64,000 nucleotides of DNA from Piscicola geometra. Taxonomy: Eukaryota > Annelida > Clitellata > Hirudinida > Piscicolidae. Position 1 is the first letter of the stretch; every line of letters starts with the position of its first letter. The DNA lies in the NCBI GenBank assembly GCA_943735955.1, contig OX030956.1, forward strand, positions 16,181,695-16,245,694, read 5' to 3'. The notes beneath the pieces were generated by a model. That model did not search any database and had not been told where the DNA came from. It saw only the letters and a list, made by a program, of their open reading frames with translations. A program made the position numbers and the translations under genes. Below are positions 41,866 through 59,400 of the stretch, one piece after another.

Positions 41866-44330
41866 CAATATATGTAAATAGGCAATATATGTAAATATGC
41901 AATATATGTAAATATGCAATATATGTAAATATGCAATATATGTAAATATGCAATATATGTAAATATGCAATATATGTAAATATGCAATATATGTAAATAT
42001 GCAATATATGTAAATATGCAATATATGTAAATATGCAATATATGTAAATATGCAATATATGTAAATATGCAATATATGTAAATATGCAATGTATGTAAAT
42101 ATGCAATATATGTAAATATGCAATTTATGTAAATATGCAATATATGTAAATATGCAATATATGTAAATATGCAATATATGTAAATATGCATTATATGTAA
42201 ATATGCAATATATGTAAATATGCATTATATGTAAATGTGCAATATATGTAAATATGCAATATATGTAAATATGCAATATATGTAAATATGAAATATATGT
42301 AAATATGTAATATATGTAAATATGCAATATATGTAAATAGGCAATATATGTAAATATGCAATATATGTAAATATGCAATATATGTAAATATGCAATATAT
42401 GTAAATATGCAATATATGTAAATATGCAATATATGTAAATATGCAATATATGTAAATATGCAATATATGTGAATATGCAATATATGTAAATATGCAATAT
42501 ATGTAAATATGCAATATATGTAAATATGCAATATATGTAAATATGCAATATATGTGAATATGCAATATATGTAAATATGCAATATATGTAAATATGCAAT
42601 ATACGTAAATATGCAATATATGTAAATATGCAATATATGTAAATATGCAAAATATGTAAATATGCAATATATGTAAATATGCAATATATGTAAAGATGCA
42701 ATATATGTAAACATGCAATATATGTAAATATGCCATATATGTAAATATGCAATATATGTAAATATGCAATATATGTAAATATCCAATATATGTAAATATG
42801 CAATATATGTAAATATGCAATATATGTAAATATCCAATATATGTAAATATGCAATATATGTAAATAGGCAATATATGTAAATATGCAATATATGTAAATA
42901 TGCAATATATGTAAATATGCAATATATGTAAATATGCAATATATGTAAATATGCAATATATGTAAATATGCAATATATGTAAACATGCAATATATGTAAA
43001 TATGCAATATATGTAAATATGCAATATATGTAAATATGCAATATATGTAAATATGCAATATATGTAAATATGCATAATATGTAAATATGCAATATATGTA
43101 AATATGCAATATATGTAAATATGCAATATATGTAAATATGCAATATATGTAAATATGCAAAATATGTAAATATGCAAAATATGTAAATATGCAAAATATG
43201 TAAATATGCAAAGTATGTAAATATGCAAAATATGTAAATATGCAAAGTATGTAAATATGCAAAATATGTAAATATGCAATATTTGTAAATATGCAATATA
43301 TGTAAATATGCAATAAATGAATATATGCAATATATATAAACATGCAAAATATGTAAATATGCAATATATGTAAATATGCAATATATGTAAATATGCAATA
43401 TATGTAAATATGCAATATATGTAAATATGCAATAAATGTAAATATGCAATATATGTAAATATGCAATATATGTAAATATGCAATATATGTAAATATGCAA
43501 TATATGTAAATATGCAATATATGTAAATATGCAATATATGTAAATATGCAATATATGTAAATATGCATTATATGTAAATATGCAATATATGTAAATATGC
43601 AATATATGTAAATATGCAATATATGTAAATATGCAATATATGTAAATATGCAATATATGTAAATATGCAATATATGTAAATATGCAATATATGTAAATAT
43701 GCAATATATGTAAATATGCAATATATGTAAATATGCAATATATGTAAATATGCAATATATGTAAATATGCAATATATGTAAATATGCAATATATGTAAAT
43801 ATGCAATATATGTAAATATGCAATATATGTAAATATGCAATATATGTAAATATGCAATATATGTAAATATGCAATTTATGTTAATATGCAATATATGTAA
43901 ATATGCAATATATGTAAATATGCAATATATGTAAATATGCAATATATGTAAATATGCAATATATGTAAATATGCAATATATGTAAATATGCAATATATGT
44001 AAATATGCAATATATGTAAATATGCAATATATGTAAATATGCAATATATGTAAATATGCAATATATGTAAATATGCAATATATGTAAATATGCAATATAT
44101 GTAAATATGCAATATATGTAAATATGCAATATATGTAAATATGCAATATATGTAAATATGCAATATATGTAAATATGCAATATATGTAAATATGCAATAT
44201 ATGTAAATATGCAATATATGTAAATATGCAATATATGTAAATATGCAATATATGTAAATATGCAATATATGTAAATATGCAATATATGTAAATATGCATT
44301 ATATGTAAATATGCAATATATGAAAACATG
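41866..44330. repeat. Low-divergence satellite segment
   Basis: Monomers here are mostly consensus with isolated single changes. There are two exact runs: 43583-43871 (17 monomers) and 43889-44296 (24 monomers), separated by one double-variant monomer, caatttatgttaatatg. Around 43.16-43.28 kb there is a cluster of caaaatatg and caaagtatg variants. I found no long HOR period. The segment lies directly beside the island. Confidence 0.8.
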
Positions 44331-46272
44331 CAATATATGTAAATATGCAATATATGTTAATATGCAATATATGTATAAATGCATAACATGTAAATATGCA
44401 ATATATGTAAATATGCAATATATGTAAATATGCAGTATATGTAAATATGCAATATATGTAAATATGCAATATATGTAATTGTGCAATATATGAAAATATG
44501 CAATATATGTATATATGCAACATATGTAAATATGCAATATATGTAAATATGCAATATATGTAAATATGCAATATATGTAAATATGCAATATATGTAAATA
44601 TGCAATATGTGTAAATATGCAATATAATTTAAATATGCAATATATGTAAAGATGCAATATATGTAAATATGCATTATATGTAAATATGCAATATATTTAA
44701 ATATGCAATATATGTAAATATGCAATATATGTAAATATGCAATATATGAAAACATGCAATATATGTAAATATGCAATATATGTAAATATGCAATATATGT
44801 AAATATGCAATATATGTAAATATGCAATATATGTAAATATGCAATATATGTAAATATGCAATATATGTAAATATGCAATATATGTAATTATGCAATATAT
44901 GAAAATATGCAATATATGTATATATGCAACATATGTAAATATGCAATATATGTAAATAGGCAATATATGTAAATAAGCAATATATGTAAATATGCAATAT
45001 ATGTAAATATGCAATATATGTAAATATGCAATATATGTAAATATGCAATATATGTAAATATGCAATATATGTAAATATGCAATATATTTAAATATGCAAT
45101 ATATGTAAATATGCAATATATGTAAATATGCATTATATGTAAATATGCAATATATGTAATTATGCAATATATGTAAATATGCAATATATGTAAATATGCA
45201 ATATATGTAAATATGCAATATATGTAAATATGCAATATATGTAAATATGCAATATATGTAAATATGCAATATATGTAAATATGCAATATATGTAAATATG
45301 CAATATATGTAAATATGCAATATATGTAAATATGCAATATATGTAAATATGCAATATATGTAAATATGCAATATTTGTAAATATGCAATATATGTAAATA
45401 TGCATTATAAGAGAATATGCAATATATGTAAATATGCAATATATGTAAATATGCAATATATGTAAATATGCAATATATGTAAATATGCAATATATGTAAA
45501 TATGCAATATATGTAAATATGCAATATATGTAAATATGCAATATATGTAAATATGCAATATATGTAAATATGCAATATATGTAAATATGCAATATATGTA
45601 AATATGCAATATATGTAAATATGCAATATATGTAAATATGCAATATATGTAAATATGCAATATATGTAAATATGCAATATATGTAAATATGCAATATATG
45701 TAAATATGCAATATATGTAAATATGCAATATATGTAAATATGCAATATATGTAAATATGCAATATATGTAAATATGCAATATATGTAAATATGCAATATA
45801 TGTAAATATGCAATATATGTAAATATGCAATATATGTAAATATGTAATATATGTAAATATGCAATATATGTAAATAAGCAATATATGTAAATATGCAATA
45901 TATGTAAATATGCAATATATGTAAATATGCAATATATGTAAATATGCAATATATGTAAATATGCAATATATGTAAATATGCAATATATGTAAATATGCAA
46001 TATATGTAAATATGCAATATATGTAAAGATGCAATATATGTACATATGCATTATATGTAAATATGCAATATATGTAAATATGCAATATATGTAAAGATGC
46101 AATATATGTAAATATGCAATATATGTATAAATGCATAACATGTAAATATGCAATATATGTAAATATGCAATATATGTAAATATGCAATATATGTAAATAT
46201 GCAATATGTGTAAATATGCAATATAATTTAAATATGCAATATATGTAAAGATGCAATATATGTAAATATGCA
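44331..46272. repeat. 17-bp satellite with right-type variants
   Basis: The right-array variants first appear here: atgtataaatgcataacatg near 44.37 kb, gcaatatgtg followed by an 18-bp monomer at 44620, atgaaaacatg, and atgtatatatgcaacatatg. An exact 25-monomer run occupies 45420-45844. A ttataagagaatatg landmark directly precedes that run. No gene is seen. Confidence 0.75.
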
Positions 46273-49200
46273 TTATATGTAAATATGCAATATATTTAAA
46301 TATGCAATATATGTAAATATGCAATATATGTAAATATGCAATATATGAAAACATGCAATATATGTAAATATGCAATATATGTAAATATGCAATATATGTA
46401 AATATGCAATATATGTAAATATGCAATATATGTAAATATGCAATATATGTAAATATGCAATATATGTAAATATGCAATATATGTAATTATGCAATATATG
46501 AAAATATGCAATATATGTATATATGCAACATATGTAAATATGCAATATATGTAAATAGGCAATATATGTAAATAAGCAATATATGTAAATATGCAATATA
46601 TGTAAATATGCAATATATGTAAATATGCAATATATGTAAATATGCAATATATGTAAATATGCAATATATGTAAATATGCAATATATTTAAATATGCAATA
46701 TATGTAAATATGCAATATATGTAAATATGCATTATATGTAAATATGCAATATATGTAATTATGCAATATATGTAAATATGCAATATATGTAAATATGCAA
46801 TATATGTTAATATGCAATATATGTAAATATGCAATATATGTAAATATGCAATATATGTAAATATGCAATATATGTAAATATGCAATATATGTAAATATGC
46901 AATATATGTAAATATGCAATATATGTAAATATGCAATATATGTAAATATGCAATATATGTAAATATGCAATATATGTAAATATGCAATATATGTAAATAT
47001 GCAATATATGTAAATATGCAATATATGTAAATATGCAATATATGTAAATATGCAATATATGTAAATATGCAATATATGTAAATATGCAATATATGTAAAT
47101 ATGCAATATATGTAAAGATGCAATATATGTACATATGCATTATATGTAAATATGCAATATATGTAAATATGCAATATATGTAAAGATGCAATATATGTAA
47201 ATATGCAATATATGTATAAATGCATAACATGTAAATATTCAATATATGTAAATATGCAATATATGTAAATATGCAATATATGTAAATATGCAATATATGT
47301 AAATATGCAATATATGTAAATATGCAATATATGTAAATATGCAATATGTGTAAATATGCAATATAATTTAAATATGCAATATATGTAAAGATGCAATATA
47401 TGTAAAAAGGCAATATATGTAAATATGCAATATATTTAAATATGCAATATATGTAAATATGCAATATATGTAAATAATGCAATATATGAAAACATGCAAT
47501 ATATGTAAATATGCAATATATGTAAATATGCAATATATGTAAATATGCAATATATGTAAATATGCAATATATGTAAATATGCAATATATGTAATTATGCA
47601 ATATATGTAAATATGCAATATATGTAAATATGCAATATATGTAAATATGCAATATATATAAATATGCAATATATGTAAATATGCAATATATGTAAATATA
47701 CAATATATGTAAATATGCAATATATGTAAATATGCAATATATGTAAATATGCAATATATGTAAATATGTAATATATGTAAATATGCAATATATGTAAATA
47801 TGCAATATATGTAAATATGCAATATATGTAAATATGCAATATATGTAAATATGCAATATATGTAAATATGCAATATATGTAATTATGCAATATATGTAAA
47901 TATGCAATATATGTAAATATGCAATATATGTAAATATGCAATATATGTAAATATGCAATATATGTAAATATGCAATATATGTAAATATGCAATATATGTA
48001 AATATGCAATATATGTAAAGATGCAATATATGTACATATGCATTATATGTAAATATGCAATATATGTAAATATGCAATATATGTAAAGATGCAATATATG
48101 TAAATATGCAATATATGTATAAATGCATAACATGTAAATATTCAATATATGTAAATATGCAATATATGTAAATATGCAATATATGTAAATATGCAATATA
48201 TGTAAATATGCAATATATGTAAATATGCAATATATGTAAATATGCAATATGTGTAAATATGCAATATAATTTAAATATGCAATATATGTAAAGATGCAAT
48301 ATATGTAAAAAGGCAATATATGTAAATATGCAATATATTTAAATATGCAATATATGTAAATATGCAATATATGTAAATAATGCAATATATGAAAACATGC
48401 AATATATGTAAATATGCAATATATGTAAATATGCAATATATGTAAATATGCAATATATGTAAATATGCAATATATGTAAATATGCAATATATGTAATTAT
48501 GCAATATATGTAAATATGCAATATATGTAAATATGCAATATATGTAAATATGCAATATATGTAAATATGCAATATATGTAAATATGCAATATATGTAAAT
48601 ATGCAATATATGTAAATATGCAATATATGTAAATATGCAATATATGTAAAGATGCAATATATGTACATATGCATTATATGTAAATATGCAATATATGTAA
48701 ATATGCAATATATGTAAAGATGCAATATATGTAAATATGCAATATATGTATAAATGCATAACATGTAAATATTCAATATATGTAAATATGCAATATATGT
48801 AAATATGCAATATATGTAAATATGCAATATATGTAAATATGCAATATATGTAAATATGCAATATATGTAAATATGCAATATATGTAAATATGCAATATGT
48901 GTAAATATGCAATATAATTTAAATATGCAATATATGTAAAGATGCAATATATGTAAAAAGGCAATATATGTAAATATGCAATATATTTAAATATGCAATA
49001 TATGTAAATATGCAATATATGTAAATAATGCAATATATGAAAACATGCAATATATGTAAATATGCAATATATGTAAATATGCAATATATGTAAATATGCA
49101 ATATATGTAAATATGCAATATATGTAAATATGCAATATATGTAATTATGCAATATATGTAAATATGCAATATATGTAAATATGCAATATATGTAAATATG

Positions 49201-52200
49201 CAATATATATAAATATGCAATATATGTAAATATGCAATATATGTAAATATACAATATATGTAAATATGCAATATATGTAAATATGCAATATATGTAAATA
49301 TGCAATATATGTAAATATGTAATATATGTAAATATGCAATATATGTAAATATGCAATATATGTAAATATGCAATATATGTAAATATGCAATATATGTAAA
49401 TATGCAATATATGTAAATATGCAATATATGTAATTATGCAATATATGTAAATATGCAATATATGTAAATATGCAATATATGTAAATATGCAATATATGTA
49501 AATATGCAATATATGTAAATATGCAATATATGTAAATATGCAATATATGTAAATATGCAATATATGTAAAGATGCAATATATGTACATATGCATTATATG
49601 TAAATATGCAATATATGTAAATATGCAATATATGTAAAGATGCAATATATGTAAATATGCAATATATGTATAAATGCATAACATGTAAATATTCAATATA
49701 TGTAAATATGCAATATATGTAAATATGCAATATATGTAAATATGCAATATATGTAAATATGCAATATATGTAAATATGCAATATATGTAAATATGCAATA
49801 TGTGTAAATATGCAATATAATTTAAATATGCAATATATGTAAAGATGCAATATATGTAAAAAGGCAATATATGTAAATATGCAATATATTTAAATATGCA
49901 ATATATGTAAATATGCAATATATGTAAATAATGCAATATATGAAAACATGCAATATATGTAAATATGCAATATATGTAAATATGCAATATATGTAAATAT
50001 GCAATATATGTAAATATGCAATATATGTAAATATACAATATATGTAATTATGCAATATATGTAAATATGCAATATATGTAAATATGCAATATATGTAAAT
50101 ATGCAATATATATAAATATGCAATATATGTAAATATGCAATATATGTAAATATACAATATATGTAAATATGCAATATATGTAAATATGCAATATATGTAA
50201 ATATGCAATATATGTAAATATGTAATATATGTAAATATGCAATATATGTAAATATGCAATATATGTAAATATGCAATATATGTAAATATGCAATATATGT
50301 AAATATGCAATATATGTAAATATGCAATATATGTAATTATGCAATATATGTAAATATGCAATATATGTAAATATGCAATATATGTAAATATGCAATATAT
50401 GTAAATATGCAATATATGTAAATATGCAATATATGTAAATATGCATTATATGTAAATATGCAATATATGTGAATGCGCAATATGTGTAAATATGCAATAT
50501 ACTTTAAATATGCAATATATGTAAAGATGCAATATATGTAAATATGCAATATATGTAAATATGCAATATATTTAAATATGCAATATATGTAAATATGCAA
50601 TATATGTAAATATGCAATATATGTAAATATGCAACATATGTAAATATGCAATATATGTAAATATGCAATATATGTAAATATGCAATATATGTAAATATGC
50701 AATATATGTAAATATGCAATATATGTAAATATGCAATATATGTAAATATGCAATATATGTAAATATGCAATATATGTAAATATGCAATATATGTAAATAT
50801 GCAATATATGTAAATATGCAATATATGTAAATAATGCAATATATGAAAACATGCAATATATGTAAATATGCAATATATGTAAATATGCAATATGTGTAAA
50901 TATGCAATATAATTTAAATATGCAATATATGTAAAGATGCAATATATGTAAATATGCATTATATGTAAATATGCAATATATTTAAATATGCAATATATGT
51001 AAATATGCAATATATGTAAATATGCAATATATGAAAACATGCAATATATGTAAATATGCAATATATGTAAATATGCAATATATGTAAATATGCAATATAT
51101 GTAAATATGCACTATATGTAAATATGCAATATATGTAAATATGCAATATATGTAATTATGCAATATATGAAAATATGCAATATATGTATATATGCAACAT
51201 ATGTAAATATGCAATATATGTAAATAGGCAATATATGTAAATAAGCAATATATGTAAATATGCAATATATGTAAATATGCAATATATGTAAATATGCAAT
51301 ATATGTAAATATGCAATATATGTAAATATGCAATATATGTAAATATGCAATATATTTAAATATGCAATATATGTAAATATGCAATATATGTAAATATGCA
51401 TTATATGTAAATATGCAATATATGTAATTATGCAATATATGTAAATATGCAATATATGTAAATATGCAATATATGTAAATATGCAATATATGTAAATATG
51501 CAATATATGTAAATATGCAATATATGTAAATATGCAATATATGTAAATATGCAATATATGTAAATATGCAATATATGTAAATATGCAATATATGTAAATA
51601 TGCAATATATGTAAATATGCAATATATGTAAATATGCAATATATGTAAATATGCAATATTTGTAAATATGCAATATATGTAAATATGCATTATAAGAGAA
51701 TATGCAATATATGTAAATATGCAATATATGTAAATATTCAATATATGTAAATATGCAATATATGTAAATATGCAATATATGTAAATATGCAATATATGTA
51801 AATATGCAATATATGTAAATATGCATTATATGTAAATATGTAATATATGTAAATATGCAATATATGTAAATAAGCAATATATGTAAATATGCAATATATG
51901 TAAATATGCAATATATGTAAATATGCAATATATGTAAATATGCATTATATGTAAATATGCAATATATGTAAATATGCAATATATGTAAATATGCAATATA
52001 TGTAAATATGCAATATATGTAAAGATGCAATATATGTACATATGCATTATATGTAAATATGCAATATATGTAAATATGCAATATATGTAAAGATGCAATA
52101 TATGTAAATATGCAATATATGTATAAATGCATAACATGTAAATATGCAATATATGTAAATATGCAATATATGTAAATATGCAATATATGTAAATATGCAA

Positions 52201-53425
52201 TATGTGTAAATATGCAATATAATTTAAATATGCAGTATATGTAAAGATGCAATATATGTAAATATGCATTATATGTAAATATGCAATATATTTAAATATG
52301 CAATATATGTAAATATGCAATATATGTAAATATGCAATATATGAAAACATGCAATATATGTAAATATGCAATATATGTAAATATGCAATATATGTAAATA
52401 TGCAATATATGTAAATATGCAATATATGTAAATATGCAATATATGTAAATATGCAATATATGTAAATATGCAATATATGTAATTATGCAATATATGAAAA
52501 TATGCAATATATGTATATATGCAACATATGTAAATATGCAATATATGTAAATAGGCAATATATGTAAATAAGCAATATATGTAAATATGCAATATATGTA
52601 AATATGCAATATATGTAAATATGCAATATATGTAAATATGCAATATATGTAAATATGCAATATATGTAAATATGCAATATATGTAAATATGCAATATATG
52701 TAAATATGCAATATATGTAAATATGCAATATATGTAAATATGCAATATATGTAAATATGCAATATATGTAAATATGCAATATATGTAAATATGCAATATA
52801 TGTAAATATGCAATATATGTAAATATGCAATATATGTAAATATGCAATATATGTAAATATGCAATATATGTAAATATGCAATATATGTAAATATGCAATA
52901 TATGTAAATATGCAATATATGTAAATATGCAATATATGTAAATATGCAATATATGTAAATATGCAATATATGTAAATATGCAATATATGTAAATATGTAA
53001 TATATGTAAATATGCAATATATGTAAATAAGCAATATATGTAAATATGCAATATATGTAAATATGCAATATATGTAAATATGCAATATATGTAAATATGC
53101 AATATATGTAAATATGCAATATATGTAAATATGCAATATATGTAAATATGCAATATATGTAAATATGCAATATATGTAAAGATGCAATATATGTACATAT
53201 GCATTATATGTAAATATGCAATATATGTAAATATGCAATATATGTAAAGATGCAATATATGTAAATATGCAATATATGTATAAATGCATAACATGTAAAT
53301 ATGCAATATATGTAAATATGCAATATATGTAAATATGCAATATATGTAAATATGCAATATGTGTAAATATGCAATATAATTTAAATATGCAATATATGTA
53401 AAGATGCAATATATGTAAATATGCA
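46273..53425. repeat. Super-HOR, about 7.15-7.19 kb, copy 1
   Basis: This long block repeats downstream. The start aligns at 7,153 bp (46273-46647 with 53426-53800). From about 47.4 kb the offset is 7,187 bp, two monomers more. The unique gaatgcgc variant gives the 7,187 offset directly, with the same T at 50474 and 57661. Inside are two 1,551-bp tandem units and a set of shorter recurrences. Only a few substitutions were seen between the copies. Confidence 0.75.
47341..50442. repeat. Two tandem 1,551-bp HOR units
   Basis: The unit is 91 x 17 plus 4 bp. The four extra bases are two caatatatgtaaataatg and two caatataatttaaatatg monomers, each 18 bp. The aaaaagg marker has its last G at 47410, 48313 and 48961, so spacings alternate 903 and 648 bp and sum to 1,551. 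The second unit starts near 48892. Borders are approximate. Confidence 0.8.
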
Positions 53426-56400
53426 TTATATGTAAATATGCAATATATTTAAATATGCAATATATGTAAATATGCAATATATGTAAATATGCAATATATG
53501 AAAACATGCAATATATGTAAATATGCAATATATGTAAATATGCAATATATGTAAATATGCAATATATGTAAATATGCAATATATGTAAATATGCAATATA
53601 TGTAAATATGCAATATATGTAAATATGCAATATATGTAATTATGCAATATATGAAAATATGCAATATATGTATATATGCAACATATGTAAATATGCAATA
53701 TATGTAAATAGGCAATATATGTAAATAAGCAATATATGTAAATATGCAATATATGTAAATATGCAATATATGTAAATATGCAATATATGTAAATATGCAA
53801 TATATGTAAATATGCAATATATGTAAATATGCAATATATTTAAATATGCAATATATGTAAATATGCAATATATGTAAATATGCATTATATGTAAATATGC
53901 AATATATGTAATTATGCAATATATGTAAATATGCAATATATGTAAATATGCAATATATGTTAATATGCAATATATGTAAATATGCAATATATGTAAATAT
54001 GCAATATATGTAAATATGCAATATATGTAAATATGCAATATATGTAAATATGCAATATATGTAAATATGCAATATATGTAAATATGCAATATATGTAAAT
54101 ATGCAATATATGTAAATATGCAATATATGTAAATATGCAATATATGTAAATATGCAATATATGTAAATATGCAATATATGTAAATATGCAATATATGTAA
54201 ATATGCAATATATGTAAATATGCAATATATGTAAATATGCAATATATGTAAATATGCAATATATGTAAATATGCAATATATGTAAATATGCAATATATGT
54301 AAAGATGCAATATATGTACATATGCATTATATGTAAATATGCAATATATGTAAATATGCAATATATGTAAAGATGCAATATATGTAAATATGCAATATAT
54401 GTATAAATGCATAACATGTAAATATTCAATATATGTAAATATGCAATATATGTAAATATGCAATATATGTAAATATGCAATATATGTAAATATGCAATAT
54501 ATGTAAATATGCAATATATGTAAATATGCAATATGTGTAAATATGCAATATAATTTAAATATGCAATATATGTAAAGATGCAATATATGTAAAAAGGCAA
54601 TATATGTAAATATGCAATATATTTAAATATGCAATATATGTAAATATGCAATATATGTAAATAATGCAATATATGAAAACATGCAATATATGTAAATATG
54701 CAATATATGTAAATATGCAATATATGTAAATATGCAATATATGTAAATATGCAATATATGTAAATATGCAATATATGTAATTATGCAATATATGTAAATA
54801 TGCAATATATGTAAATATGCAATATATGTAAATATGCAATATATATAAATATGCAATATATGTAAATATGCAATATATGTAAATATACAATATATGTAAA
54901 TATGCAATATATGTAAATATGCAATATATGTAAATATGCAATATATGTAAATATGTAATATATGTAAATATGCAATATATGTAAATATGCAATATATGTA
55001 AATATGCAATATATGTAAATATGCAATATATGTAAATATGCAATATATGTAAATATGCAATATATGTAATTATGCAATATATGTGAATATGCAATATATG
55101 TAAATATGCAATATATGTAAATATGCAATATATGTAAATATGCAATATATGTAAATATGCAATATATGTAAATATGCAATATATGTAAATATGCAATATA
55201 TGTAAAGATGCAATATATGTACATATGCATTATATGTAAATATGCAATATATGTAAATATGCAATATATGTAAAGATGCAATATATGTAAATATGCAATA
55301 TATGTATAAATGCATAACATGTAAATATTCAATATATGTAAATATGCAATATATGTAAATATGCAATATATGTAAATATGCAATATATGTAAATATGCAA
55401 TATATGTAAATATGCAATATATGTAAATATGCAATATGTGTAAATATGCAATATAATTTAAATATGCAATATATGTAAAGATGCAATATATGTAAAAAGG
55501 CAATATATGTAAATATGCAATATATTTAAATATGCAATATATGTAAATATGCAATATATGTAAATAATGCAATATATGAAAACATGCAATATATGTAAAT
55601 ATGCAATATATGTAAATATGCAATATATGTAAATATGCAATATATGTAAATATGCAATATATGTAAATATGCAATATATGTAATTATGCAATATATGTAA
55701 ATATGCAATATATGTAAATATGCAATATATGTAAATATGCAATATATGTAAATATGCAATATATGTAAATATGCAATATATGTAAATATGCAATATATGT
55801 AAATATGCAATATATGTAAATATGCAATATATGTAAAGATGCAATATATGTACATATGCATTATATGTAAATATGCAATATATGTAAATATGCAATATAT
55901 GTAAAGATGCAATATATGTAAATATGCAATATATGTATAAATGCATAACATGTAAATATTCAATATATGTAAATATGCAATATATGTAAATATGCAATAT
56001 ATGTAAATATGCAATATATGTAAATATGCAATATATGTAAATATGCAATATATGTAAATATGCAATATATGTAAATATGCAATATGTGTAAATATGCAAT
56101 ATAATTTAAATATGCAATATATGTAAAGATGCAATATATGTAAAAAGGCAATATATGTAAATATGCAATATATTTAAATATGCAATATATGTAAATATGC
56201 AATATATGTAAATAATGCAATATATGAAAACATGCAATATATGTAAATATGCAATATATGTAAATATGCAATATATGTAAATATGCAATATATGTAAATA
56301 TGCAATATATGTAAATATGCAATATATGTAATTATGCAATATATGTAAATATGCAATATATGTAAATATGCAATATATGTAAATATGCAATATATATAAA

Positions 56401-59400
56401 TATGCAATATATGTAAATATGCAATATATGTAAATATACAATATATGTAAATATGCAATATATGTAAATATGCAATATATGTAAATATGCAATATATGTA
56501 AATATGTAATATATGTAAATATGCAATATATGTAAATATGCAATATATGTAAATATGCAATATATGTAAATATGCAATATATGTAAATATGCAATATATG
56601 TAAATATGCAATATATGTAATTATGCAATATATGTAAATATGCAATATATGTAAATATGCAATATATGTAAATATGCAATATATGTAAATATGCAATATA
56701 TGTAAATATGCAATATATGTAAATATGCAATATATGTAAATATGCAATATATGTAAAGATGCAATATATGTACATATGCATTATATGTAAATATGCAATA
56801 TATGTAAATATGCAATATATGTAAAGATGCAATATATGTAAATATGCAATATATGTATAAATGCATAACATGTAAATATTCAATATATGTAAATATGCAA
56901 TATATGTAAATATGCAATATATGTAAATATGCAATATATGTAAATATGCAATATATGTAAATATGCAATATATGTAAATATGCAATATGTGTAAATATGC
57001 AATATAATTTAAATATGCAATATATGTAAAGATGCAATATATGTAAAAAGGCAATATATGTAAATATGCAATATATTTAAATATGCAATATATGTAAATA
57101 TGCAATATATGTAAATAATGCAATATATGAAAACATGCAATATATGTAAATATGCAATATATGTAAATATGCAATATATGTAAATATGCAATATATGTAA
57201 ATATGCAATATATGTAAATATGCAATATATGTAATTATGCAATATATGTAAATATGCAATATATGTAAATATGCAATATATGTAAATATGCAATATATAT
57301 AAATATGCAATATATGTAAATATGCAATATATGTAAATATACAATATATGTAAATATGCAATATATGTAAATATGCAATATATGTAAATATGCAATATAT
57401 GTAAATATGTAATATATGTAAATATGCAATATATGTAAATATGCAATATATGTAAATATGCAATATATGTAAATATGCAATATATGTAAATATGCAATAT
57501 ATGTAAATATGCAATATATGTAATTATGCAATATATGTAAATATGCAATATATGTAAATATGCAATATATGTAAATATGCAATATATGTAAATATGCAAT
57601 ATATGTAAATATGCAATATATGTAAATATGCATTATATGTAAATATGCAATATATGTGAATGCGCAATATGTGTAAATATGCAATATACTTTAAATATGC
57701 AATATATGTAAAGATGCAATATATGTAAATATGCAATATATGTAAATATGCAATATATTTAAATATGCAATATATGTAAATATGCAATATATGTAAATAT
57801 GCAATATATGTAAATATGCAACATATGTAAATATGCAATATATGTAAATATGCAATATATGTAAATATGCAATATATGTAAATATGCAATATATGTAAAT
57901 ATGCAATATATGTAAATATGCAATATATGTAAATATGCAATATATGTAAATATGCAATATATGTAAATATGCAATATATGTAAATATGCAATATATGTAA
58001 ATATGCAATATATGTAAATAATGCAATATATGAAAACATGCAATATATGTAAATATGCAATATATGTAAATATGCAATATGTGTAAATATGCAATATAAT
58101 TTAAATATGCAATATATGTAAAGATGCAATATATGTAAATATGCATTATATGTAAATATGCAATATATTTAAATATGCAATATATGTAAATATGCAATAT
58201 ATGTAAATATGCAATATATGAAAACATGCAATATATGTAAATATGCAATATATGTAAATATGCAATATATGTAAATATGCAATATATGTAAATATGCAAT
58301 ATATGTAAATATGCAATATATGTAAATATGCAATATATGTAATTATGCAATATATGAAAATATGCAATATATGTATATATGCAACATATGTAAATATGCA
58401 ATATATGTAAATAGGCAATATATGTAAATAAGCAATATATGTAAATATGCAATATATGTAAATATGCAATATATGTAAATATGCAATATATGTAAATATG
58501 CAATATATGTAAATATGCAATATATGTAAATATGCAATATATTTAAATATGCAATATATGTAAATATGCAATATATGTAAATATGCATTATATGTAAATA
58601 TGCAATATATGTAATTATGCAATATATGTAAATATGCAATATATGTAAATATGCAATATATGTAAATATGCAATATATGTAAATATGCAATATATGTAAA
58701 TATGCAATATATGTAAATATGCAATATATGTAAATATGCAATATATGTAAATATGCAATATATGTAAATATGCAATATATGTAAATATGCAATATATGTA
58801 AATATGCAATATATGTAAATATGCAATATATGTAAATATGCAATATTTGTAAATATGCAATATATGTAAATATGCATTATAAGAGAATATGCAATATATG
58901 TAAATATGCAATATATGTAAATATGCAATATATGTAAATATGCAATATATGTAAATATGCAATATATGTAAATATGCAATATATGTAAATATGCAATATA
59001 TGTAAATATGCAATATATGTATAAATGCATAACATGTAAATATTCAATATATGTAAATATGCAATATATGTAAATATGCAATATATGTAAATATGCAATA
59101 TATGTAAATATGCAATATATGTAAATATGCAATATATGTAAATATGCAATATGTGTAAATATGCAATATAATTTAAATATGCAATATATGTAAAGATGCA
59201 ATATATGTAAAAAGGCAATATATGTAAATATGCAATATATTTAAATATGCAATATATGTAAATATGCAATATATGTAAATAATGCAATATATGAAAACAT
59301 GCAATATATGTAAATATGCAATATATGTAAATATGCAATATATGTAAATATGCAATATATGTAAATATGCAATATATGTAAATATGCAATATATGTAATT

